A stretch of DNA of 43,397 nt from positions 1 through 43,397 of the IMG/VR virus record IMGVR_UViG_3300028800_000162, one strand, 5' to 3'. A program made the translations under genes and the position numbers. The notes below the pieces were generated by a model. The model saw only the letters and a list, made by a program, of their open reading frames with translations. It was not told the DNA's origin and searched no databases. This document shows, in pieces, positions 8,161 through 16,645 of this stretch (position 1 is its first letter; every line of letters begins with the position of its first letter). The stretch is from a virus.

Positions 8161-9053
8161 TAACTGACTCCTATGGTTGCGCCTTGCAAGAGTTCAGTGC
8201 ATTCGATACTGCTAGTCCAAAGAAAGCCGAATGTGTCTCCTTCATGCCTTACCGTCTCGACCCGATAAGGCCCTCGAAAATTCAGATGGGAAGAAGCCAA
8301 GTCGATCTTTGATCCAGGCAATATGAATGGATTCAAAGCGACATTGACTTTGTACCCTGTATTTCGTTGCTGAATGGCTTTGTAAGGCTCTAATGATCGG
8401 TAAGTGTAGCGTTGGGGTATGCCCTGCATTCCATTGCCTTGATTGACTTGGATAATAGGCTCTGAAATGGTTCCATTAACAGGTATGACTTGAAGCTGAT
8501 TATTTTGGATCGACCATTGAAGACCGAGTTTATCACACACGATATCCAAAGCGTCTTTTCCCATGCCTATGTATTTGAAACCTTGACGATAGACCAAATT
8601 GTTAGAACTAGCAAACTCAACAAACTGAAGACCCATCTGCGACGCAATGCCACTGATGATCGTTCTCGCCTGTACGTCCGCCGCGTATGAGAGAGAAACA
8701 CGTAATTGATTAACATATTTTTCTCCGTCTCCGCACTCAAGGATCGTGACGATCTCGGGCAGATCGTAAATGTGGCTGACTGTGGTTGTGTCACCAATAA
8801 ATAAGACCTGCGGTCCTCCGTCTTCTCTGTATCCTGCATAAAGTGTAACCTCATCTCCATAATCTTTTATCAAATTGCGATTATCTTGACTCAGGTTCCA
8901 TATTCTTACCGAAGCCGAATTGGTGGTAGAGGAAAGCGACTTCGTAATCGAAAACGACACTCTCAAGCCTTTAATTAAAATCGTAGCAATATACCCAGTG
9001 AAATCATCGTTTCTGATTTTGACCTGTAGCATCGCTTCACGATAAAACTTCAT
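8160..9053 (-). CDS. baseplate hub protein (gp27/gpD-like)
   Basis: This 297-residue protein shows the features of phage hub proteins. It has an N-terminal strand region with SFSITKSLSSTTNSASVRIWNLS, then TLYAGYREDGGPQVLFIGDTT (from about 70), and a central helix-strand part with GMGKDALDIVCDKLGLQW (about 162-179). It forms the ring that joins tail tube and spike. It is joined by ATGA to the DUF6983-like gene and by TAATG to the spike gene. Confidence 0.85.
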   Translation of the reverse strand: MKFYREAMLQVKIRNDDFTGYIATILIKGLRVSFSITKSLSSTTNSASVRIWNLSQDNRNLIKDYGDEVTLYAGYREDGGPQVLFIGDTTTVSHIYDLPEIVTILECGDGEKYVNQLRVSLSYAADVQARTIISGIASQMGLQFVEFASSNNLVYRQGFKYIGMGKDALDIVCDKLGLQWSIQNNQLQVIPVNGTISEPIIQVNQGNGMQGIPQRYTYRSLEPYKAIQQRNTGYKVNVALNPFILPGSKIDLASSHLNFRGPYRVETVRHEGDTFGFLWTSSIECTELLQGATIGVS

Positions 9054-9385
9054 GCTGTAACCGCCTGCAATTCGCCATTGGCGTAGTAAATAATCTCCGT
9101 TGTTTGTCCCATGTCAAAGCGTTTAATCGTGTCCCATAAACCCAAAATGTTTTGGCAAAGAATGTCACCCACTGGCATTCCTGCTAACGCTTCAAATTGA
9201 GCCGTTAGATTGAAGTTTGTCACGACCTTAACACCCAATAAAATCGGTTGATCGTTTCGATCGTAAATGCTCATGACCCAATACTGATTCATGGCGTTCC
9301 ATCTGAAATAAATCAGGAATATGACACTCGATAAAGTGATTTGCTGCTGAAAGGCTGCTGGTTCTTTAAATGGTATGATCTGCAT
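9050..9385 (-). CDS. DUF6983-like baseplate plug protein
   Basis: This 111-residue protein, rich in beta strands, carries a W-N-x-x-x-x-x-W-x-x-(S)-I-x-D pattern (about 29-43, RWNAMNQYWVMSIYD) that fits the DUF6983 family of small myophage baseplates such as cyanophage Pam3. It lies between the Dit-like and hub genes, which is the expected order. It starts by TAATG overlap. Confidence 0.75.
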   Translation of the reverse strand: MQIIPFKEPAAFQQQITLSSVIFLIYFRWNAMNQYWVMSIYDRNDQPILLGVKVVTNFNLTAQFEALAGMPVGDILCQNILGLWDTIKRFDMGQTTEIIYYANGELQAVTA

Positions 9386-10053
9386 TAGGCAACTCCTGCG
9401 ATTGCGGCCAGATTGACTAGGACGTTAGGAAGAACGGCATTTGGAATACTTGCCAAACTCTGGACTCCTACGTTTGTAGCTGTCGTGGCCTGATCTTTCA
9501 AACTGAAAGGAGGATCGTTTTGAATCAAAGGAATATTGGTGTTTTCTGCCACGATTTCCCTAGGCGTTACGTCTTGAATCCCTGCGAATACGTTATTTTG
9601 ATCTCTCAATACCTGAATAGTGTCATCAAAAACAATCTTTTGCAGTTCAATATTGAAAGTCAGTGTTTGTCCTGTCTTCATGGTTCGAGGTACGTCTATG
9701 GACGTGATCGCCATATTTTTATAAACTTTGATCCCAGTCACAATATCCACTACCGCTCTTCTCTCATGAAGCTGAATCAGTGTGTTAAATGCAGCCACAG
9801 ACCGATTTGAAGGAGCAAATATGTTGAGGGGGGTATCTGAAATAAGGCCAGAGAGGACAACCACATCGGGCTGGTTAATAATGTGATCGCTAACGATGGT
9901 ACCAGATTCAACCGGGTAATAAGTAACTCTTGAGGTAAATCGGTGTTCCTCCGATACCATTGTGTCAAAAGATATGAGGTTAATCCCTGTCCTGATTTGG
10001 TTGATCTGACTTTGTGCATATTTTCTACCAAAGATTAAGCTGAGTACCATCAT
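9385..10053 (-). CDS. Dit-like baseplate protein
   Basis: The protein has 222 residues. The N-terminal half contains FTSRVTYYPVESGTIVSDHI (about 39-58) and VVLSGLISDTPL (about 65-76), the standard signature of the Dit-like N-terminal domain. The C-terminal part is low in motifs. Proteins of this type form a ring at the tail tube and baseplate junction. It follows the tape measure gene by ATGA overlap. Two ATG codons in tandem could both serve as start. Confidence 0.8.
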   Translation of the reverse strand: MMVLSLIFGRKYAQSQINQIRTGINLISFDTMVSEEHRFTSRVTYYPVESGTIVSDHIINQPDVVVLSGLISDTPLNIFAPSNRSVAAFNTLIQLHERRAVVDIVTGIKVYKNMAITSIDVPRTMKTGQTLTFNIELQKIVFDDTIQVLRDQNNVFAGIQDVTPREIVAENTNIPLIQNDPPFSLKDQATTATNVGVQSLASIPNAVLPNVLVNLAAIAGVA

Positions 10054-11132
10054 TCCACCTGCGGATTATTGTTAATCACTTCACGGACTTTCTCATCCCA
10101 AAAAGAATTAAGGGTGGTTCTGACGGATTCACTTATAGCAGTCGCCTGCTGTTCAGTGGTTCCCGGTGCTACGTTGAATTCGAATTTGTTTTGATTTGTC
10201 ACGCTTGCTTGGTTATTGACTTGCTGGGTTTTGTATTCTTCTAATCGTCTCCTGAAATCAAGATCATCCGCTTCGAGTTCACGTTTTAAAACACTGAGTT
10301 GATCTTGCCCGAATAAAGAAAGGAAAGCATCTTTAACGTGCGCTCCTATTTCAGAAAACCCAGCACCTGCGCCTTGCTCTTGAAACGTCTCAGTGAAATG
10401 ATTGATATTACCAAGGGCAGTCGTGATCTTTGGCACTGCGAAAGCTGCCACATTGCCTGCGAATTTAGACCATTCGGTATTCAATTGATTGATTTGCTGT
10501 TTGAATTCCACCGCTGCTTTTTCTTGTTGTTTCAAGAGTTCAAGCGATTGAGATTCTTTGACGATCAACTCATCGAATTCTGCCTTAGTCAAATTGGATA
10601 AGGAAACAATCGCTTGAGCCGTCGAAGCACCTACACCGAAGATATTTTCAACGATTCTGATCTTTTCTGATTCATCCGCAATGCTGCGAATGTAAGCCAT
10701 AATGTCGTCGATGGCTTGTTTTGAAGTGGTTAATTGCCCATTAACAAAGAGTCTAACGGCTCCTTGAGATTGAGTGACTAATCTTCTAAATTCATTGTCA
10801 ACGCCTCTTGAAGCTTCTTTAATGCCTAAAGTGAGGTTTTGATAGAATCCTTGAAACGTATCGGTTGGGACATCGAACTTCTTAAAAACGTTTTGCAACG
10901 CATCTAATTGCTGAGTGGTCGTCTTGGAAAAAGTGGCTAGGGCTTTAGTGTTGAGGACTTTGTTAGAGAATTCTTGAGCGTAATCTATAACTTTTTTGAA
11001 GGCAACGCCGATCGCTGCAACTGCAATAGTGGCTTTCGTTTTGAAGCCGAAAATGGATCGTTCGAATTTATCCAGATTCGTTCTATCGAATGAGAAGCCG
11101 AGTTTAGTAACTAATTCTCTTACAATCGTCAT
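10050..11132 (-). CDS. tail tape measure protein, unusually short
   Basis: This 360-residue, mainly helical protein lies directly after the tail chaperone genes, the fixed position of the tape measure. A hydrophobic stretch (about 32-48) and long coiled-coil parts (about 185-230 and 285-310) are visible, along with IFGVGASTAQAI (about 163-174). Using the rule of roughly 0.15 nm per residue, the tail would be only about 50-55 nm. It overlaps the -1 frame chaperone end as ATGA. Confidence 0.85.
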   Translation of the reverse strand: MTIVRELVTKLGFSFDRTNLDKFERSIFGFKTKATIAVAAIGVAFKKVIDYAQEFSNKVLNTKALATFSKTTTQQLDALQNVFKKFDVPTDTFQGFYQNLTLGIKEASRGVDNEFRRLVTQSQGAVRLFVNGQLTTSKQAIDDIMAYIRSIADESEKIRIVENIFGVGASTAQAIVSLSNLTKAEFDELIVKESQSLELLKQQEKAAVEFKQQINQLNTEWSKFAGNVAAFAVPKITTALGNINHFTETFQEQGAGAGFSEIGAHVKDAFLSLFGQDQLSVLKRELEADDLDFRRRLEEYKTQQVNNQASVTNQNKFEFNVAPGTTEQQATAISESVRTTLNSFWDEKVREVINNNPQVE

Positions 11133-11371
11133 TTCTTAGCCCTTCGTCTAGCATCTTCAGAAAGGTCTAAGCGCATGTCTAAAAGAGCATTAGCCCTGTA
11201 AACGTCATCAATATTCCATGTGCGCTCTAGTTCCTCTAACGATGCGATTTTTTCCATAACCAATCTCCAGAGTGGATATTCATCCCTTATTTCCCTGTGA
11301 AGGTTTTCCTCGTAACGTTGCTCGGTGTTGGTTCCTCCGAAAACGATGGGAGTCCAATACCGACCATTGAA
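11129..11371 (-). CDS. tail assembly chaperone, -1 frame extension (GT product)
   Basis: This is an 80-residue reading frame in the -1 phase relative to the chaperone gene upstream. It is entered by slipping at 11371-11380 and stops at 11129-11131. It has no good start of its own near its beginning and reads as a typical chaperone tail (W-R-L-V-M-E-K-I-A-S-L-E-E-L, then R-T-W-N-I-D-D-V-Y-R-A-N-A-L-L-D). Joined to 109 residues of the first frame it gives a 189-residue fusion, the usual G/GT arrangement of tailed phages, which binds tape measure and tube subunits. An internal ATG at 11257 exists but lacks a convincing SD. Confidence 0.8.
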   Translation of the reverse strand, partial: FNGRYWTPIVFGGTNTEQRYEENLHREIRDEYPLWRLVMEKIASLEELERTWNIDDVYRANALLDMRLDLSEDARRRAKK

Positions 11372-11697
11372 AAAAAATTTTCGTAGTTTACCTCGATCAC
11401 AAACAAAAGCAGTTTGTAAACGCCTGCCATATCCCCTGCAAATTCTAAATCGAAAGTTGCTGGAGTGAGTTCAACGCCATTCTTTCGAACGCCTTGAATC
11501 ATCTCCATACAAATGGCTTCAAATTGATTTTCGTCTAAGCTTGAGCATACTTGTTGAAAGGTGACGGAATCACCCCCCATAAACAAGGCTCCGAATGTCT
11601 TAATCAGTTTTGCTTTGAGTTTTAAAGCGCGACGAGCTGGCAATTGAGTGACAGTGTACGTGGCTCCTTCTATAATCTTTTCTCTTGTTTCAATCAT
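11287..11697 (-). CDS. tail assembly chaperone (G product)
   Basis: This 136-residue protein is encoded between tube and tape measure, the standard chaperone place. It is helical with an acidic middle. Its reading frame contains the slippery run at codons Asn-Phe-Phe (11371-11380), and after this point the frame encodes a Pro/Ser/Thr-rich tail of lower complexity. Most ribosomes should make this short form. A minority would shift to the -1 frame and make the longer GT form. Confidence 0.8.
   Translation of the reverse strand: MIETREKIIEGATYTVTQLPARRALKLKAKLIKTFGALFMGGDSVTFQQVCSSLDENQFEAICMEMIQGVRKNGVELTPATFDLEFAGDMAGVYKLLLFVIEVNYENFFSMVGIGLPSFSEEPTPSNVTRKTFTGK
11371..11380 (-). promoter_or_regulatory. 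-1 ribosomal frameshift site in tail chaperone
   Basis: In the zero frame the codons read GAA AAT TTT TTT TCA. This holds two overlapping canonical X-XXY-YYZ heptamers, A AAT TTT and T TTT TTT. The -1 frame is open from before the site for 80 more codons. This matches the conserved programmed frameshift of tail chaperone genes. Confidence 0.8.
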
Positions 11698-11719
11698 TTT
11701 TCATCCCAGTTAATTGAAT

Positions 11720-12151
11720 TTATGAAGAGGCGTTCGAACCGACAAAGATATCAGCTTCGGCCATTGTCAATACCCATTGACGATCGGTAATATTCTTATC
11801 GAAAGTCGAATTGGCGTACTGAGTCACCCATGCTTGCGCTGCGAAATAAATGGAATTACCACTCAAGTCTTTCACAAGAACAGGAAAAACCCCGGCATTC
11901 GTCGCTTCATCAACGGCCATAAAACCGCTTAGAACGTCGTTGCTTGGGCTTGATTGTTTTAGGGTAAGGGTTAGAGTCCCTGAAAAGTTATTCGTCTTTC
12001 CTCGGGTTACTAAACCGTCTGCGCCTACAACGGTATTCCATGTAGGCTCGTTTCTGTCGATTTCAAGAAAGGTTCCATCGGAAAAGCCTGACATTGGCAC
12101 GCCACCGATAGTCACTATGACTTGCTTTGGATCGTAGGTTCTTACTGACAT
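11720..12151 (-). CDS. tail tube protein (DUF3277)
   Basis: This 143-residue beta-rich protein carries the DUF3277 / KPP10 Orf10-type pattern: a first strand VIVTIGGVPMSGFSDGTFLEI (from about 12), then G-x-D-G-x-V-T-R-G-K-T-N (about 43-54) and a strand TLTLTLKQSSPSNDVLS. It lies between sheath and chaperone, which is the tube place. SD GAGGAG precedes the start. The gap before it holds palindrome copy 2. Confidence 0.88.
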   Translation of the reverse strand: MSVRTYDPKQVIVTIGGVPMSGFSDGTFLEIDRNEPTWNTVVGADGLVTRGKTNNFSGTLTLTLKQSSPSNDVLSGFMAVDEATNAGVFPVLVKDLSGNSIYFAAQAWVTQYANSTFDKNITDRQWVLTMAEADIFVGSNASS

Positions 12152-12163
12152 AATTTCTCCTCA

Positions 12164-12182
12164 ATGTAAAGCGGCTTTACAC
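12164..12182. repeat. dispersed palindrome, copy 2
   Basis: TGTAAAGCGGCTTTACA at 12165-12181 is a perfect 8-base inverted repeat around one G. It overlaps the TAA stop of the sheath gene on the minus strand and lies in the sheath-tube gap. A shorter relative, GTAAAGCTTTAC, lies inside the sheath gene at 12357-12368. Confidence 0.88.
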
Positions 12183-14375
12183 GCTTACGGTTCCTGTTAT
12201 TTGAACTGCCTGAATTGCTCCAGCTAAAGTAGCTTGGAATTTCACGTTTCTCAAGATACGATTTGCCTTGTCAACTGAAGGCACTGAAACAGCAGTTGGC
12301 ACAAAAATTTGATAAGCAGGTACTTGAGCGATGAAATTGTTATCAATTCCTTGCTGTAAAGCTTTACGTATTTGACCTTCTACGGCTGTGATTCCCGAAT
12401 CAGTGTATGGGATTTTTGGTGAATTTACCAAGATCGCATAAACCAAAGTTTGGATGGTTGATGTCAACCAGTCAACGCCTCGGATAATGTCAATGTATTC
12501 GCCCTGCGCCATCGTACCGCGCTGAGTGATGCTGACTCCACCGATAAACTCATACGTGTTAGCCGATTTAGCAAAGGCGTTGCTTTCCTGATTCGTGCTA
12601 AGTGTCGAGAATGAAATCGTAGCCAAATTCTTGAACATCCATGTTTCTGATCCTGGAGTGAACGGTAAGCAAGCTCCAAACCAAGCGCATTCAGGATAAT
12701 CTTCTGATGCTTCTTGGTGATAGAGAACAAACGTTCTGACGTACCCGGCATTATTGAATAAGGCAGCGATTGAAGTAGTATCTACCCCAGCAGGTTGATT
12801 GATAATGTTGAGGTCATCCGATGCTGTACCGAAAATCTTAATCTGAGTTTCGATCCATCCAGCCACGGCTTCAACTGTGGCTTTAGTTCTATCGGTCATC
12901 GCCAAAGCGTACCAATCGTTATTCACGGCTTGGATGGCAGTTAAGTCAGTGACCACTGAGGCTGATGGAACGTAAGGCTGGATAATCAAACCTTTTTGAA
13001 CCACCATTGCTTCGAGAGGAACCACTTGAATTAAGAATGCCGATCCGCTGTTTACTTCGAACGAACCATTTCCATTGTCAGTCGCACTGATCGAACCAGC
13101 AGGAAGATTGATTAACGCAACCAATCCAGCCGCGATTTGCTCGTTGCCAGTGACGTTATTTGGAGCCTGATAGATATATGAAGTCCCATTCAAGATAACG
13201 GTGTACGCTTGATTTGGGATAGCTTGGGTAATCAATACCCTTGCTTGAATCGGATTCGTTATGTTGGTCGATACAGCCAAGGTGTAAGGAACCCCTGCCA
13301 CGTTTGCTGTAATCGAAAGTGTTCCGTCTGGGGCTGCTGGAGTTGTCGCTGTCACGCCAAGAGGAGGACTAAACGCATTGATTGCCGTTGCCAAAGCACT
13401 TGCGATGGTATTGGCATCTGTTTCTTGGTTTGTGTTCACGATGCCAGCGGTTGCTTGAGATGCTCCTGCTGAGACTGTGAATGTTGTGACAACACCGCCT
13501 TGATTCGGATTGCTTGTGATCGTCAGAATGTTGTTGTTTACACCGCTGATTATCGCTGTTGCAATGCCTGGAGTATAACCAGTATTCAATCGAGCGATGA
13601 TTGCGTTTGCTATGGTGGTCAATGTCGCAACGCTGCTTGTAGCGTATGTGAAAGGAGAACCCGAAAGGGCTACACCGTTTACCGATACTGCGATTGAGTT
13701 GCTTGCTACCAAAGGACCGTTGTTTGTGATCGCAACTGTTGGTTGTGACCCTGTTCCTGCAACTGATACAGAATTGACTGTAGCGGTCGCTGACGCAGCA
13801 AAAACAACTGTAATGACATCACCTGAAGCTGTCGCGCTTGTCACGCCTGCTGCGCCTGCAATGACGGTGGCAACGGCTGCAATTGTGGTGGCTTGGTTTG
13901 TCGTCCAAGCGGTAGATGCTAAAGCAACACCGTTAACTGTTGGAATAATCGCTGTAGTTCCAGCATTAAAATCAGAGCTGAAAGTGATGGTATACGTCAT
14001 GATTCCAGTCAATGTGACGACTGAATCTTGAACGCTTGTATTTGAGTTGATCGTTACGGCGTTACCGTTGATCGTCGCAGTGTAGTTTTGATTTGGCATC
14101 GCTGTTTCTACGTCGATTCCTACGGTGTCAACTGTTCGACGTCCGATATAAAGGAATGGAGGCGTTACAGGTTGAGCAAAAAAATCTTGAGCTGCGATAT
14201 ATTCAGGATCGTAAGGATTGAAGTCCTCGGCGATCTCTTGCATATTGGAATATTGTCTTATTAGATCATTCCAATTTTTGTTTGTGCCGAGCACCATCAA
14301 AGTCCCAAAGCCAGCTTCGGAGACACTTTGAGTTTCCCTCGTGATCTGCACGTTTACAATATTGCTAAGTGGCAT
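12177..14375 (-). CDS. tail sheath protein (DUF3383) with large inserted domains
   Basis: This 732-residue protein is longer than usual for the family. Residues 1-85 (from PLSNIVNVQITRETQSVS) and the C-terminal half (from about 455, with FKNLATISFSTLSTNQESNAF and GGVSITQRGTM) are the DUF3383 sheath core that contracts around the tube. Between them are repeated beta-rich domains. Two belong to the family shared with other virion proteins (about 127-215 and 222-312, ending in GTGSQPT and GASQATA). Others of the YTVxLNGTxYxY type (about 98-118 and 390-415) are common in DUF3383 proteins. The insertions should be exposed on the sheath surface. Confidence 0.9.
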   Translation of the reverse strand: MPLSNIVNVQITRETQSVSEAGFGTLMVLGTNKNWNDLIRQYSNMQEIAEDFNPYDPEYIAAQDFFAQPVTPPFLYIGRRTVDTVGIDVETAMPNQNYTATINGNAVTINSNTSVQDSVVTLTGIMTYTITFSSDFNAGTTAIIPTVNGVALASTAWTTNQATTIAAVATVIAGAAGVTSATASGDVITVVFAASATATVNSVSVAGTGSQPTVAITNNGPLVASNSIAVSVNGVALSGSPFTYATSSVATLTTIANAIIARLNTGYTPGIATAIISGVNNNILTITSNPNQGGVVTTFTVSAGASQATAGIVNTNQETDANTIASALATAINAFSPPLGVTATTPAAPDGTLSITANVAGVPYTLAVSTNITNPIQARVLITQAIPNQAYTVILNGTSYIYQAPNNVTGNEQIAAGLVALINLPAGSISATDNGNGSFEVNSGSAFLIQVVPLEAMVVQKGLIIQPYVPSASVVTDLTAIQAVNNDWYALAMTDRTKATVEAVAGWIETQIKIFGTASDDLNIINQPAGVDTTSIAALFNNAGYVRTFVLYHQEASEDYPECAWFGACLPFTPGSETWMFKNLATISFSTLSTNQESNAFAKSANTYEFIGGVSITQRGTMAQGEYIDIIRGVDWLTSTIQTLVYAILVNSPKIPYTDSGITAVEGQIRKALQQGIDNNFIAQVPAYQIFVPTAVSVPSVDKANRILRNVKFQATLAGAIQAVQITGTVSV

Positions 14376-14383
14376 AGCCCCTC

Positions 14384-14923
14384 CTAAGTTGGCGGTATAA
14401 TAAATGTTTCATCGTACACGGTAGCACCAGTTGCGTTCTGGAATACTTCCTGTAGTACAACCGTGTCAATGACACCTAAATTGTCTGTCGAGACGTCCGC
14501 GATTCGGAAGAGCACATCCATTGAAGCGCGTTGCTCATATCTGGTATCTATTAATTGGGTCACATCGTTCACAGGAAACCAATTAACAAACACGATTCCA
14601 TTAACCCGTAGACTATCTAAAACAGTCTGTTTTTGCAATGAAGTTCTCAAATTTTGAATTACAGTCATGGGATCGCCACCATAACCTTGAACTTGCAGCG
14701 TGAATTCCCTATCGCCAACCATTTCGGAAATTCCAGTATTATCGAGTGGGTCTTGTGTCCAATCCCAACCGATCTGGTTAATCGAAGAAATGTAAAGCGA
14801 GACATAATCAACTGTTGGTCTGGGAGCGTTGGGATACAAATAGATCACTGGCATTCCAGACGGCAAGTTTGCAACCGCCCAATTATAGAGATTCGTTCGC
14901 ACCACTTGAAAATCAATCGCCAT
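14384..14923 (-). CDS. tail terminator/neck protein (LIC_12616 family)
   Basis: This 179-residue protein lies between the connector gene and the sheath. Its order of motifs (RPTVDYVSLYISSINQIGWDW at about 35-55, then REFTLQVQGYGGDPM, then DTRYEQRASMDVLFR) fits the LIC_12616 family of phage neck proteins that cap the tail tube. It overlaps the connector stop as TAATG. Confidence 0.8.
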   Translation of the reverse strand: MAIDFQVVRTNLYNWAVANLPSGMPVIYLYPNAPRPTVDYVSLYISSINQIGWDWTQDPLDNTGISEMVGDREFTLQVQGYGGDPMTVIQNLRTSLQKQTVLDSLRVNGIVFVNWFPVNDVTQLIDTRYEQRASMDVLFRIADVSTDNLGVIDTVVLQEVFQNATGATVYDETFIIPPT

Positions 14924-15579
14924 TATAAAACCCCCGGCAATGGATGAAGTCTTAAAGCAGCAAACTTATAATGATTAACTAAATTGAAATTAGCATTATT
15001 CTGCCAATCATTAATTTGATATACTTCGTAAACTATTCCAGTAAATGGAGCTTTAATAACAGTAACTTGATCGGGGTTTTGAGTGGTGACTCCATAAATT
15101 TGAGTCGAAGTGAAGAAGACAAAATCTGCCTTATCCCTTCGACCTTCAGGAACCAATGCCACATCTTTGCCCAACGGCTGAACGCTTGCGGTTGCTGGTA
15201 TAATAAATGGTGAGTTTAAGATTGTCGCCGTGGGTTGCGACGCACCGCTCACCACCGTAAAACTATTCATGAAGGACAAATTCGGCTGAAGAGGAACGAC
15301 TGTTAAGGTCAATAAATCTTGGCTGATATCTACTTGTTGAATGTTCGGTTGTGCGAGTAAAGCTGCTTCTATTAGACCCATCGTGACAGCTTGACTAGTG
15401 GTATAAGGAATGGCAGTTAAAGCAACACCGTTAAGAACTATATAGATCACGTTACCAGTGACAAAATTGCCAGAGAGAGTGACTTGACTCCCCTCTTGCC
15501 ATTGTCCATTCAAATAGAAGCCTTGTGTGAAGCGTCTAATCTGGATCGGTGTTCTAAAAAATTCAAATGGTGAACTCAT
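14923..15579 (-). CDS. head-tail connector protein with inserted beta domain
   Basis: The protein has 218 residues. The frame looks like a phage head-completion protein: RFTQGFYLNGQWQEG (16-30), then after the insertion IPATASVQPLGKD (127-139), LVPEGRRDKADFVFFTS (142-158) and VYEVYQINDWQNNANFNLVNHYKF (from 184). Residues about 33-122 are an extra beta domain ending FTVVSGASQPTA, closely similar to those in the cement, sheath and baseplate J proteins. Its start overlaps a newly noted 42-residue gene as ATGA. Confidence 0.75.
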   Translation of the reverse strand: MSSPFEFFRTPIQIRRFTQGFYLNGQWQEGSQVTLSGNFVTGNVIYIVLNGVALTAIPYTTSQAVTMGLIEAALLAQPNIQQVDISQDLLTLTVVPLQPNLSFMNSFTVVSGASQPTATILNSPFIIPATASVQPLGKDVALVPEGRRDKADFVFFTSTQIYGVTTQNPDQVTVIKAPFTGIVYEVYQINDWQNNANFNLVNHYKFAALRLHPLPGVL

Positions 15580-15704
15580 TTCGCCTTTTTCGCCTTAGTT
15601 GGTTTTTCTTGACGATCTTCAGTTACTTTTTTAACTGCTTTCTTCAAGTCTTTCTTAGGGATTTTACCCTTGCCTTTCGGCTCTTTTACTTCTCGATCTT
15701 TCAC
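15576..15704 (-). CDS. small lysine-rich protein
   Basis: This 42-residue gene starts with GTG at 15704 in a GTGA overlap with the stop of the gp10-like gene and ends in an ATGA overlap with the connector gene. Both couplings, plus AAAGG upstream, argue that it is translated. About half the residues are Lys or Arg, mixed with Glu, Asp and Pro, so it is an unfolded or helical polybasic peptide. It may bind DNA or RNA, or act in head-tail joining. No family recognised. Confidence 0.6.
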   Translation of the reverse strand: MKDREVKEPKGKGKIPKKDLKKAVKKVTEDRQEKPTKAKKAK

Positions 15705-16186
15705 TTTAAAACTACCTTTGAGGTTACTGCGCTTATCATTTGTCCAAAGTCGATTAACGGCTTGGAACTCTTCTTTTTCTTTATGGTACTAGGAGCGTTT
15801 GGTGGAGTGGTGATCGCTCTTATCTTTTGCTGAATAAGATCGACCATGAATAGACCAATTAGACCAAGACTTCTTTTCACAGTTGATTGACCATCTACGA
15901 TTTTGTCGTATTCTTTGGTAATCACCCGATCAATTTGAGCCTTGTTATCATCGTAGGACGTTCGCATAAACGGACGCGCTGGGATGTCATCTGTCCCAAA
16001 CTCGTTCGCTGCTGCTATTTCTGGCATGGAAAGCCCAGGTTTTTTCGTGCGTTGATCTTTGTTTTGAGCGTGCGTTACCGAACCCTCTTGAAACCCGACC
16101 AAGACATAAGAATCTTGAAGGAGAGCTAATTCTTTCGTGATTCGATCGAATGCTTTCCGATCGTCGGACACTTTCGAATTAGCCAT
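15701..16186 (-). CDS. HK97 gp10-like head-tail joining protein
   Basis: The protein has 161 residues. VLVGFQEGSVTHAQN (about 28-42), MPEIAAANEFGTDDIPARPFMRTS (about 54-77) and the following helix are the usual signature of gp10-like tail-completion proteins (NEFG...IPARPF motif). The C-terminal end is Lys-rich then hydrophobic. It lies between the DUF4054 connector and the head-completion protein. Confidence 0.85.
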   Translation of the reverse strand: MANSKVSDDRKAFDRITKELALLQDSYVLVGFQEGSVTHAQNKDQRTKKPGLSMPEIAAANEFGTDDIPARPFMRTSYDDNKAQIDRVITKEYDKIVDGQSTVKRSLGLIGLFMVDLIQQKIRAITTPPNAPSTIKKKKSSKPLIDFGQMISAVTSKVVLK

Positions 16187-16195
16187 TTATCACTC

Positions 16196-16645
16196 CTAGA
16201 CCCCACCGGGATTACCATAACCCCATCCATACCCACCACCACAACAACCGAGAGGCATATTCTGTATTACTCCACCTAAAACGACTGGAAGATTGGTCAC
16301 TGTGCTTCCCACCACTGTTCTATTAATCAGGTCAACATACGATCTACCGTATGGAGTCAGATTGAGAACGCTAATATCTGCGTTTACGTTGAATCCGATA
16401 GAGAGTTGCCCCTCTGCCATCTGCGAATAAACACCCAAATTAGGATTGGTTTGAAGCGTCAAGTAATGCGCTAAAAGAAACGCGAACACCATGACACCAC
16501 AGCAAGCCAAAATCCTCTCATTAACCTGACATCTTATCAGGTCAATGAGAGAATAATAGTTAGCCAAGATCGTTGGATCTGTGGTTTGAAACTGCGGAGC
16601 TATGAGGAACAGCGCATCTAAGATGGCACTACTGGAAATGCTCAT
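16196..16645 (-). CDS. DUF4054 head-tail adaptor
   Basis: This 149-residue protein is helical in its first 75 residues, with FLIAPQFQTTDPTILANYYSLI (from about 13) and a following ACCGVMVFAFLLAHYLTL (47-64), the pattern of DUF4054 adaptors that stack under the portal. The C-terminal end is Gly/Tyr-rich with adjacent cysteines (CCGGGYGWGYG). It overlaps the preceding gene by 17 bases. Confidence 0.8.
   Translation of the reverse strand: MSISSSAILDALFLIAPQFQTTDPTILANYYSLIDLIRCQVNERILACCGVMVFAFLLAHYLTLQTNPNLGVYSQMAEGQLSIGFNVNADISVLNLTPYGRSYVDLINRTVVGSTVTNLPVVLGGVIQNMPLGCCGGGYGWGYGNPGGV

Noticed and set aside
13597-14031. 144-codon plus-strand frame within the sheath gene
   Set aside because: It is the Ala/Val/Thr-rich complement of the repeated sheath domains, which produces long shadow frames. 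No SD.
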